A stretch of 64,000 nucleotides of DNA from Bosea sp. BIWAKO-01 (lineage in GTDB: Bacteria > Pseudomonadota > Alphaproteobacteria > Rhizobiales > Beijerinckiaceae), in NCBI RefSeq assembly GCF_001748145.1, contig NZ_BCQA01000001.1:248001-312000 (forward strand). The letters are read 5' to 3'. The first letter of the stretch is position 1. Each line of letters opens with the position of its first letter. Both the position numbers and the translations under genes were made by a program. Below the pieces are notes generated by a model. It worked only from the letters and a program-made list of their open reading frames with translations, was not told the origin of the DNA and made no database searches. Below, one piece after another: positions 29,419-38,619 of the stretch.

Positions 29419-29513
29419 GGCATCGGCCCGAAAACTGGATTGCGGTTTTCGGGCAAAGCCGATGCGAAGACAAGAGGCTCTAGCATCGGACCGGATACGA
29501 TATCCGCCCGATG
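29414..29513. repeat. Composite palindromic repeat, copy A
   Basis: Block 1 (29420-29465) folds GCATCGG-CCCGAAAA against TTTTCGGG-CCGATGC with an extra CAAA on one arm. Block 2 (29481-29513) starts AGCATCGGACCGGA and ends near CCGATG. The same two blocks in the same order follow rsh at 45659-45759. Block 1 is also the reverse complement of the units in the array at 48.1-48.4 kb. The TAA stop of the DUF2336 gene lies within the shared left edge TCGGCTAA. Confidence 0.8.
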
Positions 29514-29622
29514 ACAGAGCGGCACGCGCCCCCCGGCGACGCTCCCGCCACAAATCCGCGACATTCACGCGACCTTCTGCTAGGCTTGTGCCCAGGTGTT
29601 TGACCGAGAGGATGCCTTCGAC

Positions 29623-30228
29623 GTGAGACTACCGATCCTTTCCGGCGCGCTCTGCGCGCTTGCGCTCAGCGCTGGAGCCTCGCAGGCACAGGCCTACCTG
29701 CCCTTCACGGGTTTTGCCGCCGTGCCGTCCTTCGCCTGGTCGGAGCCGACGCTGTCGCCCGGCGGCGTGAAGTGGGAAGGCTCCTATGCCCGCATCTCCT
29801 CTGGCTTCCAGGTGACCAGCACCAAGGGGCTGGGCACGTCGGCCGGCCCGACGATCGGGCTCGAAGGCGGCAAGATGTGGCGCGATGGCGACTTCCTCTT
29901 CGGCGTCATCGGTGCGCTCGAATACGCCCCTGCGATCGGCGGCTACGGTACGCCGAGCTTCAACACGGCGGCCTGGACGCGCGATGTCGTCGGTGCCTTC
30001 CAGCTCAAGGCCGGCGTGTTCGCAACCGAGAACGTGCTGCTCTACACCAAGGTCGGGCTCGCTGCCGCGAACGAGACCTGGCGCTACGGCCCGACGCCCT
30101 TCAGTTCGCCGTTCAACCGCAGCGAGATCGCGGTCAGGCCCGAGGCCCGCGCCGGTGTCGAATGGGCCGTGACCAACAACCTGACGCTCGGCCTCGAGGT
30201 CGGCGTGGTCGGCCAGGCGATCAGGTAG
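29623..30228 (+). CDS. Small outer-membrane beta-barrel protein
   Basis: About 201 residues from a GTG at 29623: signal peptide MRLPILSGALCALALSAGA ending near SQAQAY, then alternating beta strands with aromatic girdles (WEGSYARISSGFQV, NVLLYTKVGLAAANETWRY, RAGVEWAVTNNLTLGLEVG). This resembles the eight-stranded Omp25/OmpA-like barrels of Hyphomicrobiales, though the chain does not end in Phe. A frame from GTG 29596 adds nine residues before the signal peptide. GAGAGGA lies 10 nt before the chosen start. Confidence 0.72.
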   Translation: MRLPILSGALCALALSAGASQAQAYLPFTGFAAVPSFAWSEPTLSPGGVKWEGSYARISSGFQVTSTKGLGTSAGPTIGLEGGKMWRDGDFLFGVIGALEYAPAIGGYGTPSFNTAAWTRDVVGAFQLKAGVFATENVLLYTKVGLAAANETWRYGPTPFSSPFNRSEIAVRPEARAGVEWAVTNNLTLGLEVGVVGQAIR

Positions 30229-30279
30229 GCCCCTCCTCCCGGCGCCCTGGCCGGGACCGCCCGCGCTGGCTGAGAGATT

Positions 30280-30330
30280 GATTCAGCGACCGGAGAAATC
30301 GATTCAACGCCTTGTCGCGCTGATTCAACG
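30280..30330. repeat. Three GATTCA(A/G)CG repeats at 21-bp spacing
   Basis: GATTCAGCG at 30280, GATTCAACG at 30301 and GATTCAACG at 30322 are exactly 21 bp apart, about two helical turns. Each contains GATTC, a GANTC methylation site. They lie in the 255-nt gap between the convergent barrel gene and parC, which otherwise holds only the parC terminator. Confidence 0.75.
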
Positions 30331-30449
30331 CGCCCGGTCAACTGGTTGAAAATTCGTTACTTTCGGCAATGGCGAGGCGCGGGCTCAAGAGCTTGCGAGC
30401 GGCTTTGCGCGTGAACGGGATATTCTGCGACCACAGCCAAGCGGGACAA

Positions 30450-30474
30450 ATGCCCGGGCGCTAAGCCCGGGCAT
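30450..30474 (-). terminator. Terminator of parC
   Basis: ATGCCCGGGC (30450-30459) pairs with GCCCGGGCAT (30465-30474) around a 5-nt loop. On the minus strand it lies 10 nt past the parC stop and is followed by TTTGTCC. Confidence 0.8.
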
Positions 30475-30483
30475 GGTACGGCC

Positions 30484-32730
30484 TCAGCCGCCGAACCTGT
30501 TGTTCTTCGGGAAGCCCTTGGGCGGCAGGCGGCCCGATTCCGCACGGTGGCCGAGCCACTCGATCAGTTCGGCCGCCCCGACCGTCCAGGTCCGGTTCGA
30601 GGTGTCGAGCCAGGTCAGGCCCTCGGCCAGCTTGAAGGTCTTGGCGTCGGAGACGCCGCCATCCTTGTAGCGCTGCAGGCGCACGCCCTTGCCACGCCCC
30701 ATCTCCGCGACCTCGGAGAGCGGGAAGCAGAGCAGCTTGCGGTTCTCGCCGATGATCGCGACATGGTCGCCCTCGGCCGGAACGGCGAGCAACGCCTTGA
30801 CCGGCTCGGTGACGTTGAGCACCTGGCGGCCCTTGCGGGTGTTGGCCACGACATCGTCGCTGGGGGCGACGAAGCCGCGCCCATCCGTCGTCACCATCAG
30901 GAGCTTGAGACCGGGCCGGTAGGGGAAGGCGGAGACGATGTCGGCCGTCTCCTCCAGCTCGATCATCAGGCGGATGGGATCGCCGAAGCCGCGGCCACCC
31001 GGCAGCTTGGACGCCTCCAGCGTGAAGACCTTGCCGTTCGAGGCCAGCACCAGGAGCTTCGCCGTGGTCTCGGTGTGGAAGCCGAGCTGCAGCGCGTCAT
31101 CACCCTTGAAGGACAGGGTCGAGAGATCCTGGACATGGCCCTTCAGCGCCCTGATCCAGCCCTTCTTGGAGACGACGACCGTGATCGGCTCACGCTCGAC
31201 CATGGCCTGCGTCAGGTCGATATCGGTCGTCTCCGGCATGTCGGCGAAATCGGTGCGGCGCTTGCCGATCACGGTTTCCGGGCCGAAGAGCTTCTTCACC
31301 TCGCGGATGTCCCAGGAGATGGTCTTCCACTGCGTCGCCTCGGAGGCCAGCAGCCCCTCGATCTGACCCTTTTCGGTGGTGAGCTCGTCGAGTTCGGTCT
31401 TGAGCTGCATCTCCTCGAGCTTGCGCAGCGCACGCAGGCGCGTGTCGAGGATCGCGTTGGCCTGGACTTCGCTGAGCTCGAAATAGCGCATCAGCTCGAG
31501 CTTCGGCTCGTCCTCCTCGCGGATGATCTTGATGACGCGATCGAGGTCGAGATAGACGATCAGCAGGCCGCGCAGAATCTCCAGCCGCTTCTCGATCTGG
31601 CCGAGGCGGAAGCGCGAGCGGCGCAGCAGCACTTCGCGGCGATGGTCGAGCCAGGCGCGCAGGGCCTCGTTGAGGCCGAGCACCCGCGGCACCAGCCCGC
31701 CGGTCAGTACGTTCATGTTCATCGAAATGCGCGATTCGAGCTCGGTGAGCTTAAACAGCGATTCCATCATCAGATTGGCGTCGACGGCGCGGCTGCGCGG
31801 CTCGATGACGACGCGGATGTCTTCGGCCGACTCGTCGCGCAGGTCCCCGACCAGCGGCAGCTTCCGATCGTTCAGCAGCTCGGCGATCTTCTCGATCAGC
31901 CGGCCCTTCGAGACCATGTAGGGAATCTCGGTGACCACTGCGAGCCAGGTGCCACGGCCCTGGTCCTCGACATGCCAGCGCGCCCTTGTGCGGAAGGCGC
32001 CGCGCCCGGTGCGATAGGTCTCGGCCATCGAGGCCCGGCTCTCGACGATGATGCCGCCGGTCGGGAAATCCGGCCCGGGCACGAAGGTCATGAGCTGCTC
32101 GGAGGAGGTCTCCGGATGCTGGATCAGATAGAGCGCGGCATCGCAGAGTTCGGCCGCGTTGTGCGGCGGGATCGAGGTCGCCATGCCGACCGCGATGCCC
32201 TGCGAGCCATTGGCCAGCAGGTTGGGGAACGCCGCCGGCAGGACGATCGGCTCCTCGTCCTCGCCATTATAGGTCTCGCGGAAATCGACCGCGTCCTCCT
32301 CGATCCCGTCGAGCAGGAGGCGCGCGACCTCGGTCATGCGCGCTTCGGTATAGCGGTAGGCGGCGGCGTTATCGCCGTCGATATTGCCGAAATTGCCCTG
32401 GCCGTCGACGAGCGGGTAACGCTGGGCGAAATCCTGGGCGAGGCGCACCAGCGCGTCATAGACCGACTGGTCGCCATGCGGGTGGAACTTACCGATGACG
32501 TCGCCGACGATGCGGGCGCATTTCTTGTGCACCTGGCCGGGGTCGAGGCGCAGCAGCCGCATCGCATGCAGGATGCGGCGATGGACGGGCTTCAGGCCGT
32601 CACGCGCATCCGGCAGGGCACGGTGCATGATGGTGGACAGCGCATAGGCGAGATAGCGCTCTTCGAGCGCCGATTTCAGATCGATGCGCTCGGTCTCGTC
32701 CTCCGGTGGCGGCTCGACCGGCTTTCCCAT
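30484..32730 (-). CDS. parC: DNA topoisomerase IV subunit A
   Basis: Cuts and passes duplex DNA to unlink daughter chromosomes, with ParE. The 748-residue protein has the breakage-reunion domain with catalytic Tyr in [11 protein letters not shown] (about residue 127) and the GyrA-like C-terminal beta-propeller from about residue 510. The length and the absence of a GyrA box mark it as ParC. In the quinolone-binding helix the residue after HPHGD is Gln where E. coli ParC has Ser80; I recall this as usual in Alphaproteobacteria. It follows recO by 122 nt. Confidence 0.95.
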   Translation of the reverse strand: MGKPVEPPPEDETERIDLKSALEERYLAYALSTIMHRALPDARDGLKPVHRRILHAMRLLRLDPGQVHKKCARIVGDVIGKFHPHGDQSVYDALVRLAQDFAQRYPLVDGQGNFGNIDGDNAAAYRYTEARMTEVARLLLDGIEEDAVDFRETYNGEDEEPIVLPAAFPNLLANGSQGIAVGMATSIPPHNAAELCDAALYLIQHPETSSEQLMTFVPGPDFPTGGIIVESRASMAETYRTGRGAFRTRARWHVEDQGRGTWLAVVTEIPYMVSKGRLIEKIAELLNDRKLPLVGDLRDESAEDIRVVIEPRSRAVDANLMMESLFKLTELESRISMNMNVLTGGLVPRVLGLNEALRAWLDHRREVLLRRSRFRLGQIEKRLEILRGLLIVYLDLDRVIKIIREEDEPKLELMRYFELSEVQANAILDTRLRALRKLEEMQLKTELDELTTEKGQIEGLLASEATQWKTISWDIREVKKLFGPETVIGKRRTDFADMPETTDIDLTQAMVEREPITVVVSKKGWIRALKGHVQDLSTLSFKGDDALQLGFHTETTAKLLVLASNGKVFTLEASKLPGGRGFGDPIRLMIELEETADIVSAFPYRPGLKLLMVTTDGRGFVAPSDDVVANTRKGRQVLNVTEPVKALLAVPAEGDHVAIIGENRKLLCFPLSEVAEMGRGKGVRLQRYKDGGVSDAKTFKLAEGLTWLDTSNRTWTVGAAELIEWLGHRAESGRLPPKGFPKNNRFGG

Positions 32731-32852
32731 GTGTCACTCAACCTCGATCTACGTTGCAGCCGCCGGGAAACGCCGGCCGCGAATCACTTCCTATGACGAT
32801 GCCGGCCCGATGCAAGCCGCGCAAAGCGTCATACCCGCAAACGCGCCAGAAA

Positions 32853-33581
32853 TCAGTGAATTCGTGCGACCAGCTCCAGCAGCCGCGCGCGCTCCGGCGA
32901 CTCGAGCAATCCCCGCGGTTCAAGCAGGTGGCGGCGCAGGAAGAAGCCGGTCAGGGCGAAGCCCGCCGCGATATCGGCGGCCGAGGGCTGCCGCCCGCCC
33001 TGCCCTTCGCTCAGGAAGCGCGGCAGCGCCAGCAGACGATCCTGATAGGGCTCGGCCACCTTGCGGCTGACCGCCTTGCCCGATTTCGGCGAGACATGGG
33101 TGAGATCGTCTGGCGAACCGGTGACGGCGCAGCGCGTCAGATCAAGCCCGAAGCCGAGTTCGGCCAGCATGGCGACCTCGAACCGCACGACAAGGGCCGG
33201 CGCCAAGGTCAGCTCGTCGAGATGTTCGATCAGAACCGCCAGCCCCTCATGCAGGGCCGGATGAGGATCGCGCTCCGGCAGCAGCCGCAGCAGGGCGCAG
33301 ATCACCCCCAGCCCATAGAGGGCGACGGGCGCCGCCATCAGCCGCGCCGCATGCGAGGTGATGAGCTCGACCTTGTATTCGCCGAGATGCTCGTCGAGCC
33401 GGGCCCGCCAGGTCAGCGAGACCGCATTGCCGGGCTGCAGCACCGGCTGCGCCCGGGCCGAGCGCCCTCCGCGCACGAGCCCGAGATGGCGGCCATGCAG
33501 ACGCGTCAGCACCTCCAGGATCACGGCATTCTCGCCATGCTGCCGGATGCCGATGATGGTGCCGTCGTCGCTCCACTCCAT
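32853..33581 (-). CDS. recO: DNA repair protein RecO
   Basis: Recombination mediator of the RecFOR path that helps load RecA on SSB-coated DNA. The 242-residue protein has the N-terminal OB fold (MEWSDDGTIIGIRQHGENAVI, HLGLVRGGRSAR) followed by a helical domain. The zinc cysteines of other RecO proteins are mostly missing here, as in many Alphaproteobacteria. It lies between era and parC, but a tautomerase and a LysR gene separate it from era. Confidence 0.93.
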   Translation of the reverse strand: MEWSDDGTIIGIRQHGENAVILEVLTRLHGRHLGLVRGGRSARAQPVLQPGNAVSLTWRARLDEHLGEYKVELITSHAARLMAAPVALYGLGVICALLRLLPERDPHPALHEGLAVLIEHLDELTLAPALVVRFEVAMLAELGFGLDLTRCAVTGSPDDLTHVSPKSGKAVSRKVAEPYQDRLLALPRFLSEGQGGRQPSAADIAAGFALTGFFLRRHLLEPRGLLESPERARLLELVARIH

Positions 33582-33705
33582 GACAAGGAGTTAGGCGGCG
33601 CACCCGGCCGGGTCAATTTCCGCAGGCGCCCCCTCCCGACAGCGCGCGTCAGCGGCGCCGCTCCGGGATACGGAGAAGACCGCAGCCGAGATGCGGCAGC
33701 CAACC

Positions 33706-34086
33706 TCAGACATACTGCGCGATGCCGCCGCCGAAGGACCAGTTCTCGCGCGCGGTCTCGATCAGGTTGATGAAGATGTCGTCGGGCTTCAGCCCCGGCT
33801 CCCGGCGCAGATTCTCGGCGATCTTGGCAAAGAGCGCCTTCTTCTGGGTGACGCCGCGGCTGTTGTTGCAGGTGATCTGGATGATGACGAGACCGGCCGT
33901 GCGCTCGAAGCCGAAATAGCGGGCGTTGAAGATGAACTCGTCAGGGTCGTGCTGGTGGATCACGGCAAAGAGATCATCCTCCGGCACCTCGAAGGTCTCG
34001 CGCATAGCCCGATAGACGCCATCGACAATGGCAGCCGGCTCGGAGGCGGGACGGCCGCGCCTCATGGAAATGCGGATCAGGGGCAT
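33706..34086 (-). CDS. Tautomerase family protein
   Basis: A 126-residue member of the tautomerase superfamily with catalytic Pro after the start Met (MPLIRISMRRGRPA). FAVIHQHDPDEFIFNARYFG and INLIETARENWSFGGGIAQY match the fused-length YrdN-like/malonate-semialdehyde-decarboxylase-related group. Substrate unknown. It diverges from a LysR gene across a 117-nt AT-rich gap, so LysR probably controls it. Confidence 0.85.
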   Translation of the reverse strand: MPLIRISMRRGRPASEPAAIVDGVYRAMRETFEVPEDDLFAVIHQHDPDEFIFNARYFGFERTAGLVIIQITCNNSRGVTQKKALFAKIAENLRREPGLKPDDIFINLIETARENWSFGGGIAQYV

Positions 34087-34170
34087 CGTTGGATCTCCGG
34101 TTTGCGCGAGGGCGTTCGCCTCGCTGTCCAGACCAAACTAGCGCCGCTCGAAACATCGGTGTAGTGTATT

Positions 34171-34185
34171 ATTATAGATATCAAT
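34171..34185. promoter_or_regulatory. Candidate LysR-type operator
   Basis: ATT-N9-AAT (an inverted form containing T-N11-A) lies in a strikingly AT-rich patch between the divergent tautomerase and LysR genes. This matches the general LysR-box rule; binding is inferred from position only. Confidence 0.45.
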
Positions 34186-34203
34186 CATATGGATTTTTGA
34201 TCT

Positions 34204-35118
34204 ATGATCGCCGCCTCACTCGATATCGATGCGGTCGCCGCCTTTCTCGGTGCGGCCGATCTGCGCAGCTTCACGCGCGCTGCCGAGGCGCTGGGCACGA
34301 CGCAGTCGCTGGTCAGCACCCGGGTCAAGCGGCTCGAGGAGGTTCTCGGCCGGCCCCTGCTCCAGCGCCATCCGCGTCTCGTCAGGCTCACCGCCGAGGG
34401 CGAGCGTTTCGTACCGGCGGCACGCGAACTGCTCGCCGCACATGAACGGGCGCGTGCGGCCTTCACAGAGGCGCCGGAGCGCATTTCAGTCGGGATCAGC
34501 GAGCAGGCGGTCGGCGCCGATGCGCCGGCCCTGCTGGCGCGCCTTGCCGGCCATGACCCGACGCTGGTGATCAGCCTGCGGATCGAACGTTCGAGCCTGC
34601 TTGATGCAGCCTTCGACCGTGGCGAGCTCGATGTCGCCGTGATGCTGCGGATCGGAGCAGGAAAGACCGGCGAAACGCTGTGCCGCGACGCCTTTGGCTG
34701 GTTCGCCGCGCCAACGCTGACGCGCGATCCGGCGCAGCCGCTGCCGCTCGTCAGCCTGATGACGGAGTGTGCGCTCAGGCGTCATGCCATCGAGGCGGTT
34801 GGCGGCGCCGGGCTCAGCTGGCGCGAGGCCTTTGTCGGCGGCGGCATGGCCGCCGTGCTGGCGGCCGTGCAGGGCGGGCTCGGCGTCACGCCGCTCGCCG
34901 CGCGCATCGCGCCGCTCGGCGCCGTCGATGTCGGCGGGGACTGGGGCCTGCCTGCGCTCGGCTCATCCGAGGTCGTGCTGCGCAGCAATGTCGCAACGCC
35001 GCGCGCCAACGCCTTCGTCAGGGAGCTGGCGGCGGCGTTTCGCGGGCCGGTTCAGCGCTCATCGGCTCAGCCCTTGCCGGCTCAGCCCTTGGGGAACTCC
35101 AACCCCATCTCGCGATAG
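34204..35118 (+). CDS. LysR-family transcriptional regulator
   Basis: A 304-residue regulator with an N-terminal winged helix (residues 1-65: FLGAADLRSFTRAAEALGTT then VSTRVKRLEEVLGRPLLQR) and a periplasmic-binding-like effector domain from about residue 90. The C-terminal tail runs into the era gene on the other strand: 37 bp are shared. The tail includes a 5-residue duplication (AQPL twice) caused by a 15-bp tandem repeat. The likely target is the divergent tautomerase gene. Confidence 0.9.
   Translation: MIAASLDIDAVAAFLGAADLRSFTRAAEALGTTQSLVSTRVKRLEEVLGRPLLQRHPRLVRLTAEGERFVPAARELLAAHERARAAFTEAPERISVGISEQAVGADAPALLARLAGHDPTLVISLRIERSSLLDAAFDRGELDVAVMLRIGAGKTGETLCRDAFGWFAAPTLTRDPAQPLPLVSLMTECALRRHAIEAVGGAGLSWREAFVGGGMAAVLAAVQGGLGVTPLAARIAPLGAVDVGGDWGLPALGSSEVVLRSNVATPRANAFVRELAAAFRGPVQRSSAQPLPAQPLGNSNPISR
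35063..35091. repeat. 15-bp tandem duplication at the era/LysR 3' junction
   Basis: CGGCTCAGCCCTTG occurs at 35063 and 35078. It covers the era stop codon, so a second in-frame stop lies 15 nt beyond, and it lengthens the LysR tail by five residues. Confidence 0.8.
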
Positions 35119-35999
35119 CGCTCCGGATCGTCGCTCCAGTTCTCGCGAACCTTGACGAAGAGGAAGAGATGGACCTTGGCCTCGGCCGCCTCGGCGATCT
35201 CGACGCGGGCTTTCTGGCCAATCGCCTTGATGGTCTGCCCGCCCTCGCCGAGCACGATCTTCCGCTGGCCCTCGCGCTCGACATAGATCGTCTGCTCGAT
35301 GCGCACCGAGCCATCGGGCCGCTGCTGCCATTGCTCGGTCTCGACGGTCGAGCGGTAGGGCAATTCGTCGTGCAGGCGCTCGAAGATCTTCTCCCGCGTG
35401 ATCTCGGCGGCGAGGAAGCGCAGCGGCGCATCCGAGATCTGGTCCTCCGGGTAGAGCCAGGGGCCGAGCGGCAGGCGCGTCTCGAGCCAGTCAAGAATGT
35501 CCTTGACGCCATAGCCGGTCAGCGCCGCGACCATGAAGGTGGTCTCGAACTTGCCCCGCTCGTTCAGCTGCGTCGTGATGGCGAGCAGCTTCTCCTTCTC
35601 GATCGTGTCGATCTTGTTGAGCACCAGGAACTTCGGCTGCTTCAGCTCGGCGAGCTTTTCGAGCAGTCGGGTGTTCTCCTCATTGTCGAAGCGCTCGACA
35701 TCGATCAGCACGCCGATCAGGTCGGCGTCGGTCGCGCCGCCCCAGGCGCTCGTCACCATGGCGCGGTCGAGCCGGCGCTTGGGTGCGAAGATGCCGGGCG
35801 TGTCGACGAAGATGACCTGCGCCGCGCCGGCGAGCGCGATGCCGCGCACCTGGGTCCGCGTCGTCTGCACCTTGCGCGAGACGATCGAGATCTTGGCGCC
35901 GACGAGCTTGTTCAGCAGCGTCGACTTGCCGGCATTGGGCGCGCCGATCAGCGCAACGAAGCCGCAGCGTGTGGGCTTGTCGGCCTCAGCCATTGTCAT
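35082..35999 (-). CDS. era: GTPase Era
   Basis: Ras-like GTPase that binds the 3' end of 16S rRNA and helps assemble the 30S subunit. The 305-residue protein has G1 GAPNAGKSTLLN, G2 region TTRTQVRG, G3 VDTPGIF, G4 NKID and a C-terminal KH domain (ERLHDELPYRSTVE, then KIVLGEGGQTIKAIG). Its start overlaps the rnc end by 14 nt, the standard rnc-era arrangement. The 3' end overlaps the convergent LysR gene. Confidence 0.97.
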   Translation of the reverse strand: MTMAEADKPTRCGFVALIGAPNAGKSTLLNKLVGAKISIVSRKVQTTRTQVRGIALAGAAQVIFVDTPGIFAPKRRLDRAMVTSAWGGATDADLIGVLIDVERFDNEENTRLLEKLAELKQPKFLVLNKIDTIEKEKLLAITTQLNERGKFETTFMVAALTGYGVKDILDWLETRLPLGPWLYPEDQISDAPLRFLAAEITREKIFERLHDELPYRSTVETEQWQQRPDGSVRIEQTIYVEREGQRKIVLGEGGQTIKAIGQKARVEIAEAAEAKVHLFLFVKVRENWSDDPERYREMGLEFPKG

Positions 36000-36717
36000 C
36001 TCCCATGGTTTCGTTCCAGAGCCCCTCGCGGCGCAGGAACGCCTCGGCAGCAGCTTGTTCGGCGAGGCGCTTGGAGCGCCCTTCGGCTTCGGCGTCGATC
36101 AATCCCGCGATCCGGGCCGCAACCCGGAAAAGCGGGGCATGGTCCGGACCTGAACGGCCGCGCTCGGTATAGGTCGGCGTCTGGTAGCCCTTGCCCTGCG
36201 CCCATTCCTGCAACGCGGTCTTCGCATCGCGCAACGGGCGCACCGGCTTAAGCAGGCGCTCGCCAAAGGCGCGTTCGACCAGTCCTCTTGCTGCAGCATA
36301 GCCGCCATCGATGAAGACCGCACCGATGATCGACTCGCAGGCATCGGCCAGGATCGCCTTGTTCTTGCGGGCGCCACCCAGGATCTCGCCGTCGCCGAGC
36401 TTCAGGAAGCTGCCGATATCCCAGCCCATCGCGACTTCGGCGCAGGTCTCCTTGCGCACGAGATCGGCCAGGCGGCGCGACATGTCGCCCTCCTCGGCCT
36501 GCGGGTAGCGCTCGAAGAGCATGTCGGCGACGCTCAATCCGAGCACGCGATCGCCCAGGAACTCGAGCCGCTGATAGCTGCCGAGCCGCGAACTCTCGGC
36601 GCTCATATGGGTCAGAGCGGTTTCAAGCAGGGCGCGATTGGCGAAGACATGGCCAAGCCTCGCCTCAAGCCGAGCGAGTTCGGGCGTCTTACGCCCGCTG
36701 TCCCCCGGCTTCGTCAC
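35986..36717 (-). CDS. rnc: Ribonuclease III
   Basis: Double-strand RNA endonuclease for rRNA maturation and mRNA turnover. The catalytic domain shows YQRLEFLGDRVLGLSVADML, with Glu/Asp metal ligands, and ADACESIIGAVFIDGGY; a dsRNA-binding domain occupies about the last 75 residues. I chose the GTG at 36717, whose GTGA overlaps the lepB stop, giving 243 residues. An ATG at 36762 would add 15 residues inside lepB. Confidence 0.94.
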   Translation of the reverse strand: MTKPGDSGRKTPELARLEARLGHVFANRALLETALTHMSAESSRLGSYQRLEFLGDRVLGLSVADMLFERYPQAEEGDMSRRLADLVRKETCAEVAMGWDIGSFLKLGDGEILGGARKNKAILADACESIIGAVFIDGGYAAARGLVERAFGERLLKPVRPLRDAKTALQEWAQGKGYQTPTYTERGRSGPDHAPLFRVAARIAGLIDAEAEGRSKRLAEQAAAEAFLRREGLWNETMGDDNG

Positions 36718-37481
36718 TTGATCGTGCTGAACAGGCGGTTCCAGCGCACGGTCCAGGGCCATTCCCAGACACGCCAGGCGGAGGCGCCTTCGTCGATCGA
36801 GAAGAAGATGATCTCGGCGCGGCCGACGAAGTTCTCGAAAGGCACATAGCCGACGCTGCGGTCACGCGAGTCCAGCGAATTGTCGCGGTTGTCGCCCATC
36901 ATGAAGAAATGGCCCTCGGGCACGCGGAAGACCGGCGTGTTGTCGAAGGTGCCGGTATCGCCCTCGCGCTCGATGATGTTGTGGCTGACGCCCTCGGGCA
37001 GAGTCTCGCGATACTGGATGACCTTGGTGCTGCGGCCCCAGTTGTCGGTGGTCTCGAAGTCGGCGATGCGCTCGCGCTTCACCGGCTGGTTGTTGATGTG
37101 CAGGATGCCGTCGATCATCTGGATGCGGTCGCCCGGCAGGCCGATGACGCGCTTGATATAATCGGTCGAACTGTCGCTCGGCAGCTTGAAGACGGCGATA
37201 TCGCCGCGCTTCGGTTCGGCAGCCCAGACCCGGCCCTTGAACAGCGGCGGGCTGAACGGGATCGAGTGCTTGGAATAGCCGTAGGTGTATTTGGAGACGA
37301 AGAGATAGTCGCCGATCAGCAAGGTCGGGATCAGCGAGCCCGACGGAATGTTGAAGGGCTGGAACAACAGCGTGCGGATGACAAGCGCGATGAGAAGCGC
37401 CTGGACGACGACCTTGATCGTCTCAAGGATGCCGCCCTCGTCCTTGGCCGTCTTGCTCTTGATTTCGGCGTCGTTGGCCAC
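36714..37481 (-). CDS. lepB: Signal peptidase I
   Basis: Membrane protease that removes signal peptides. One N-terminal membrane segment (about residues 17-37) precedes the catalytic Ser in FNIPSGSLIPTLLIGDYLFV and Lys in DYIKRVIGLPGDRIQ; GHFFMMGDNRDNSLDSR is the conserved family box. The GTG at 37481 (255 residues) has AAGGAG 8 nt upstream and so is preferred over an ATG at 37517. It is the first gene of lepB-rnc-era. Confidence 0.95.
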   Translation of the reverse strand: MANDAEIKSKTAKDEGGILETIKVVVQALLIALVIRTLLFQPFNIPSGSLIPTLLIGDYLFVSKYTYGYSKHSIPFSPPLFKGRVWAAEPKRGDIAVFKLPSDSSTDYIKRVIGLPGDRIQMIDGILHINNQPVKRERIADFETTDNWGRSTKVIQYRETLPEGVSHNIIEREGDTGTFDNTPVFRVPEGHFFMMGDNRDNSLDSRDRSVGYVPFENFVGRAEIIFFSIDEGASAWRVWEWPWTVRWNRLFSTIK

Positions 37482-37817
37482 CCGGGGCGCTCCTTCATCG
37501 GTTCCGAGGCGCGGCATAGCGGAATGTACGGCCGGGGACAACGCGATATCCGCGCACAAGATGGCGCGAACAGGGCCACCCGGCCCCGCAATGCAACATT
37601 GGTGCTGCAATCGCGAATTTCCCCTGCCGCTTGCAAGTCCGGACCTGCCGCAACTGGGGCACCGCAATCCCGCCGGCCGGACACGGCCCCGTGCCGCGCG
37701 GCAGCGAGCGTAGATTGCCCCCCTGCCGCTGGTGAAGGGCGGCCCCGCAGTAGCGTAATTGACGCATTCCAAGCACAGGTTCACTGATAGTTGGTCACAA
37801 CCTTTGGGGGAATCAGC
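37482..37817. other. Divergent promoter region lepB / aqpZ
   Basis: 336 bases without a credible gene. It must hold the promoters of both divergent genes. TTGACG at 37759-37764 resembles a -35 box for aqpZ, but I see no good matching -10 box. Nothing else stands out. Confidence 0.5.
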
Positions 37818-38516
37818 ATGAGCTCGAAGAAATACGCGGCTGAAGCCATCGGCACATTCTGGCTGACCTTCGCCGGCTGCGGCAGCGCGGTCATCGCTGC
37901 AGGTTTCCCGCAGGTCGGTATCGGACTGCTCGGCGTCTCGCTTGCGTTCGGCCTGACTGTCGTCACCATGGCCTATGCCATCGGTCATATTTCGGGCTGC
38001 CATCTCAATCCGGCAGTCACCGTCGGGCTCGCGGCCGGCGGGCGTTTCCCCTCCGGAGAGGTCTTCCCCTACATCGTCTCACAGGTCATCGGTGCGGTCG
38101 CCGGCGCCTTCATTCTCTATCTGATCGCCAAGGGTGCGCCTGGCTTCGATCTCGCCAAGGGCTTTGCCTCGAACGGCTATGGTGAGCATTCGCCGGGCGG
38201 GTACAGCCTGCTCTCCGGCTTCCTGATGGAAGTCGTCATGACGATGATGTTCCTCTTCATCATCATGGGCGCGACCCATGGCAAGGCGCCGGTCGGCTTC
38301 GCACCGCTCGCCATCGGCCTCGGCCTTGCCCTCATCCACCTCGTCAGCATTCCGGTGACGAATACCTCGGTCAATCCCGCGCGCAGCACCGGCCCTGCCC
38401 TGTTCGTCGGCGGCTGGGCGCTGCAGCAGCTCTGGCTGTTCTGGGTCGCACCGCTGATCGGCGGCGCTCTCGGCGGCGTGCTCTATCGCTGGCTGAGGTC
38501 CGACAAGCCGGAGTGA
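37818..38516 (+). CDS. aqpZ: Aquaporin Z
   Basis: A water channel of 232 residues with six membrane segments and the two half-helix signatures HLNPAVT and SVNPARS. The narrow-filter residues appear to be Phe (SLAFGLT), His ([10 protein letters not shown]), Thr and Arg (NPARS), the water-selective set of E. coli AqpZ rather than the glycerol type. The ATG at 37818 follows a GGGGGAA ribosome site; the open frame begins 9 codons earlier. It interrupts the usual acpS-lepB neighbourhood. Confidence 0.94.
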   Translation: MSSKKYAAEAIGTFWLTFAGCGSAVIAAGFPQVGIGLLGVSLAFGLTVVTMAYAIGHISGCHLNPAVTVGLAAGGRFPSGEVFPYIVSQVIGAVAGAFILYLIAKGAPGFDLAKGFASNGYGEHSPGGYSLLSGFLMEVVMTMMFLFIIMGATHGKAPVGFAPLAIGLGLALIHLVSIPVTNTSVNPARSTGPALFVGGWALQQLWLFWVAPLIGGALGGVLYRWLRSDKPE

Positions 38517-38566
38517 GTAGTCAAGACGGCGCCGGCTCGGTCCGGCGTCTCGCTTCCTCAGATCGG

Positions 38567-38598
38567 ACGGGCCGGCGCACGCAGCTCCGGCCCGTTTT
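38567..38598 (+). terminator. Terminator of aqpZ
   Basis: ACGGGCCGG (38567-38575) pairs with CCGGCCCGT (38587-38595) around an 11-nt loop and ends in a short T run (TTTT). Confidence 0.7.
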
Positions 38599-38619
38599 GC
38601 GTTGCCGACCCCGCCCGCC

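Noticed and set aside
37482..38003. N-terminal extension of lepB
   Set aside because: It crosses the aquaporin gene on the other strand; a GTG with AAGGAG at 37481 gives a normal signal peptidase.
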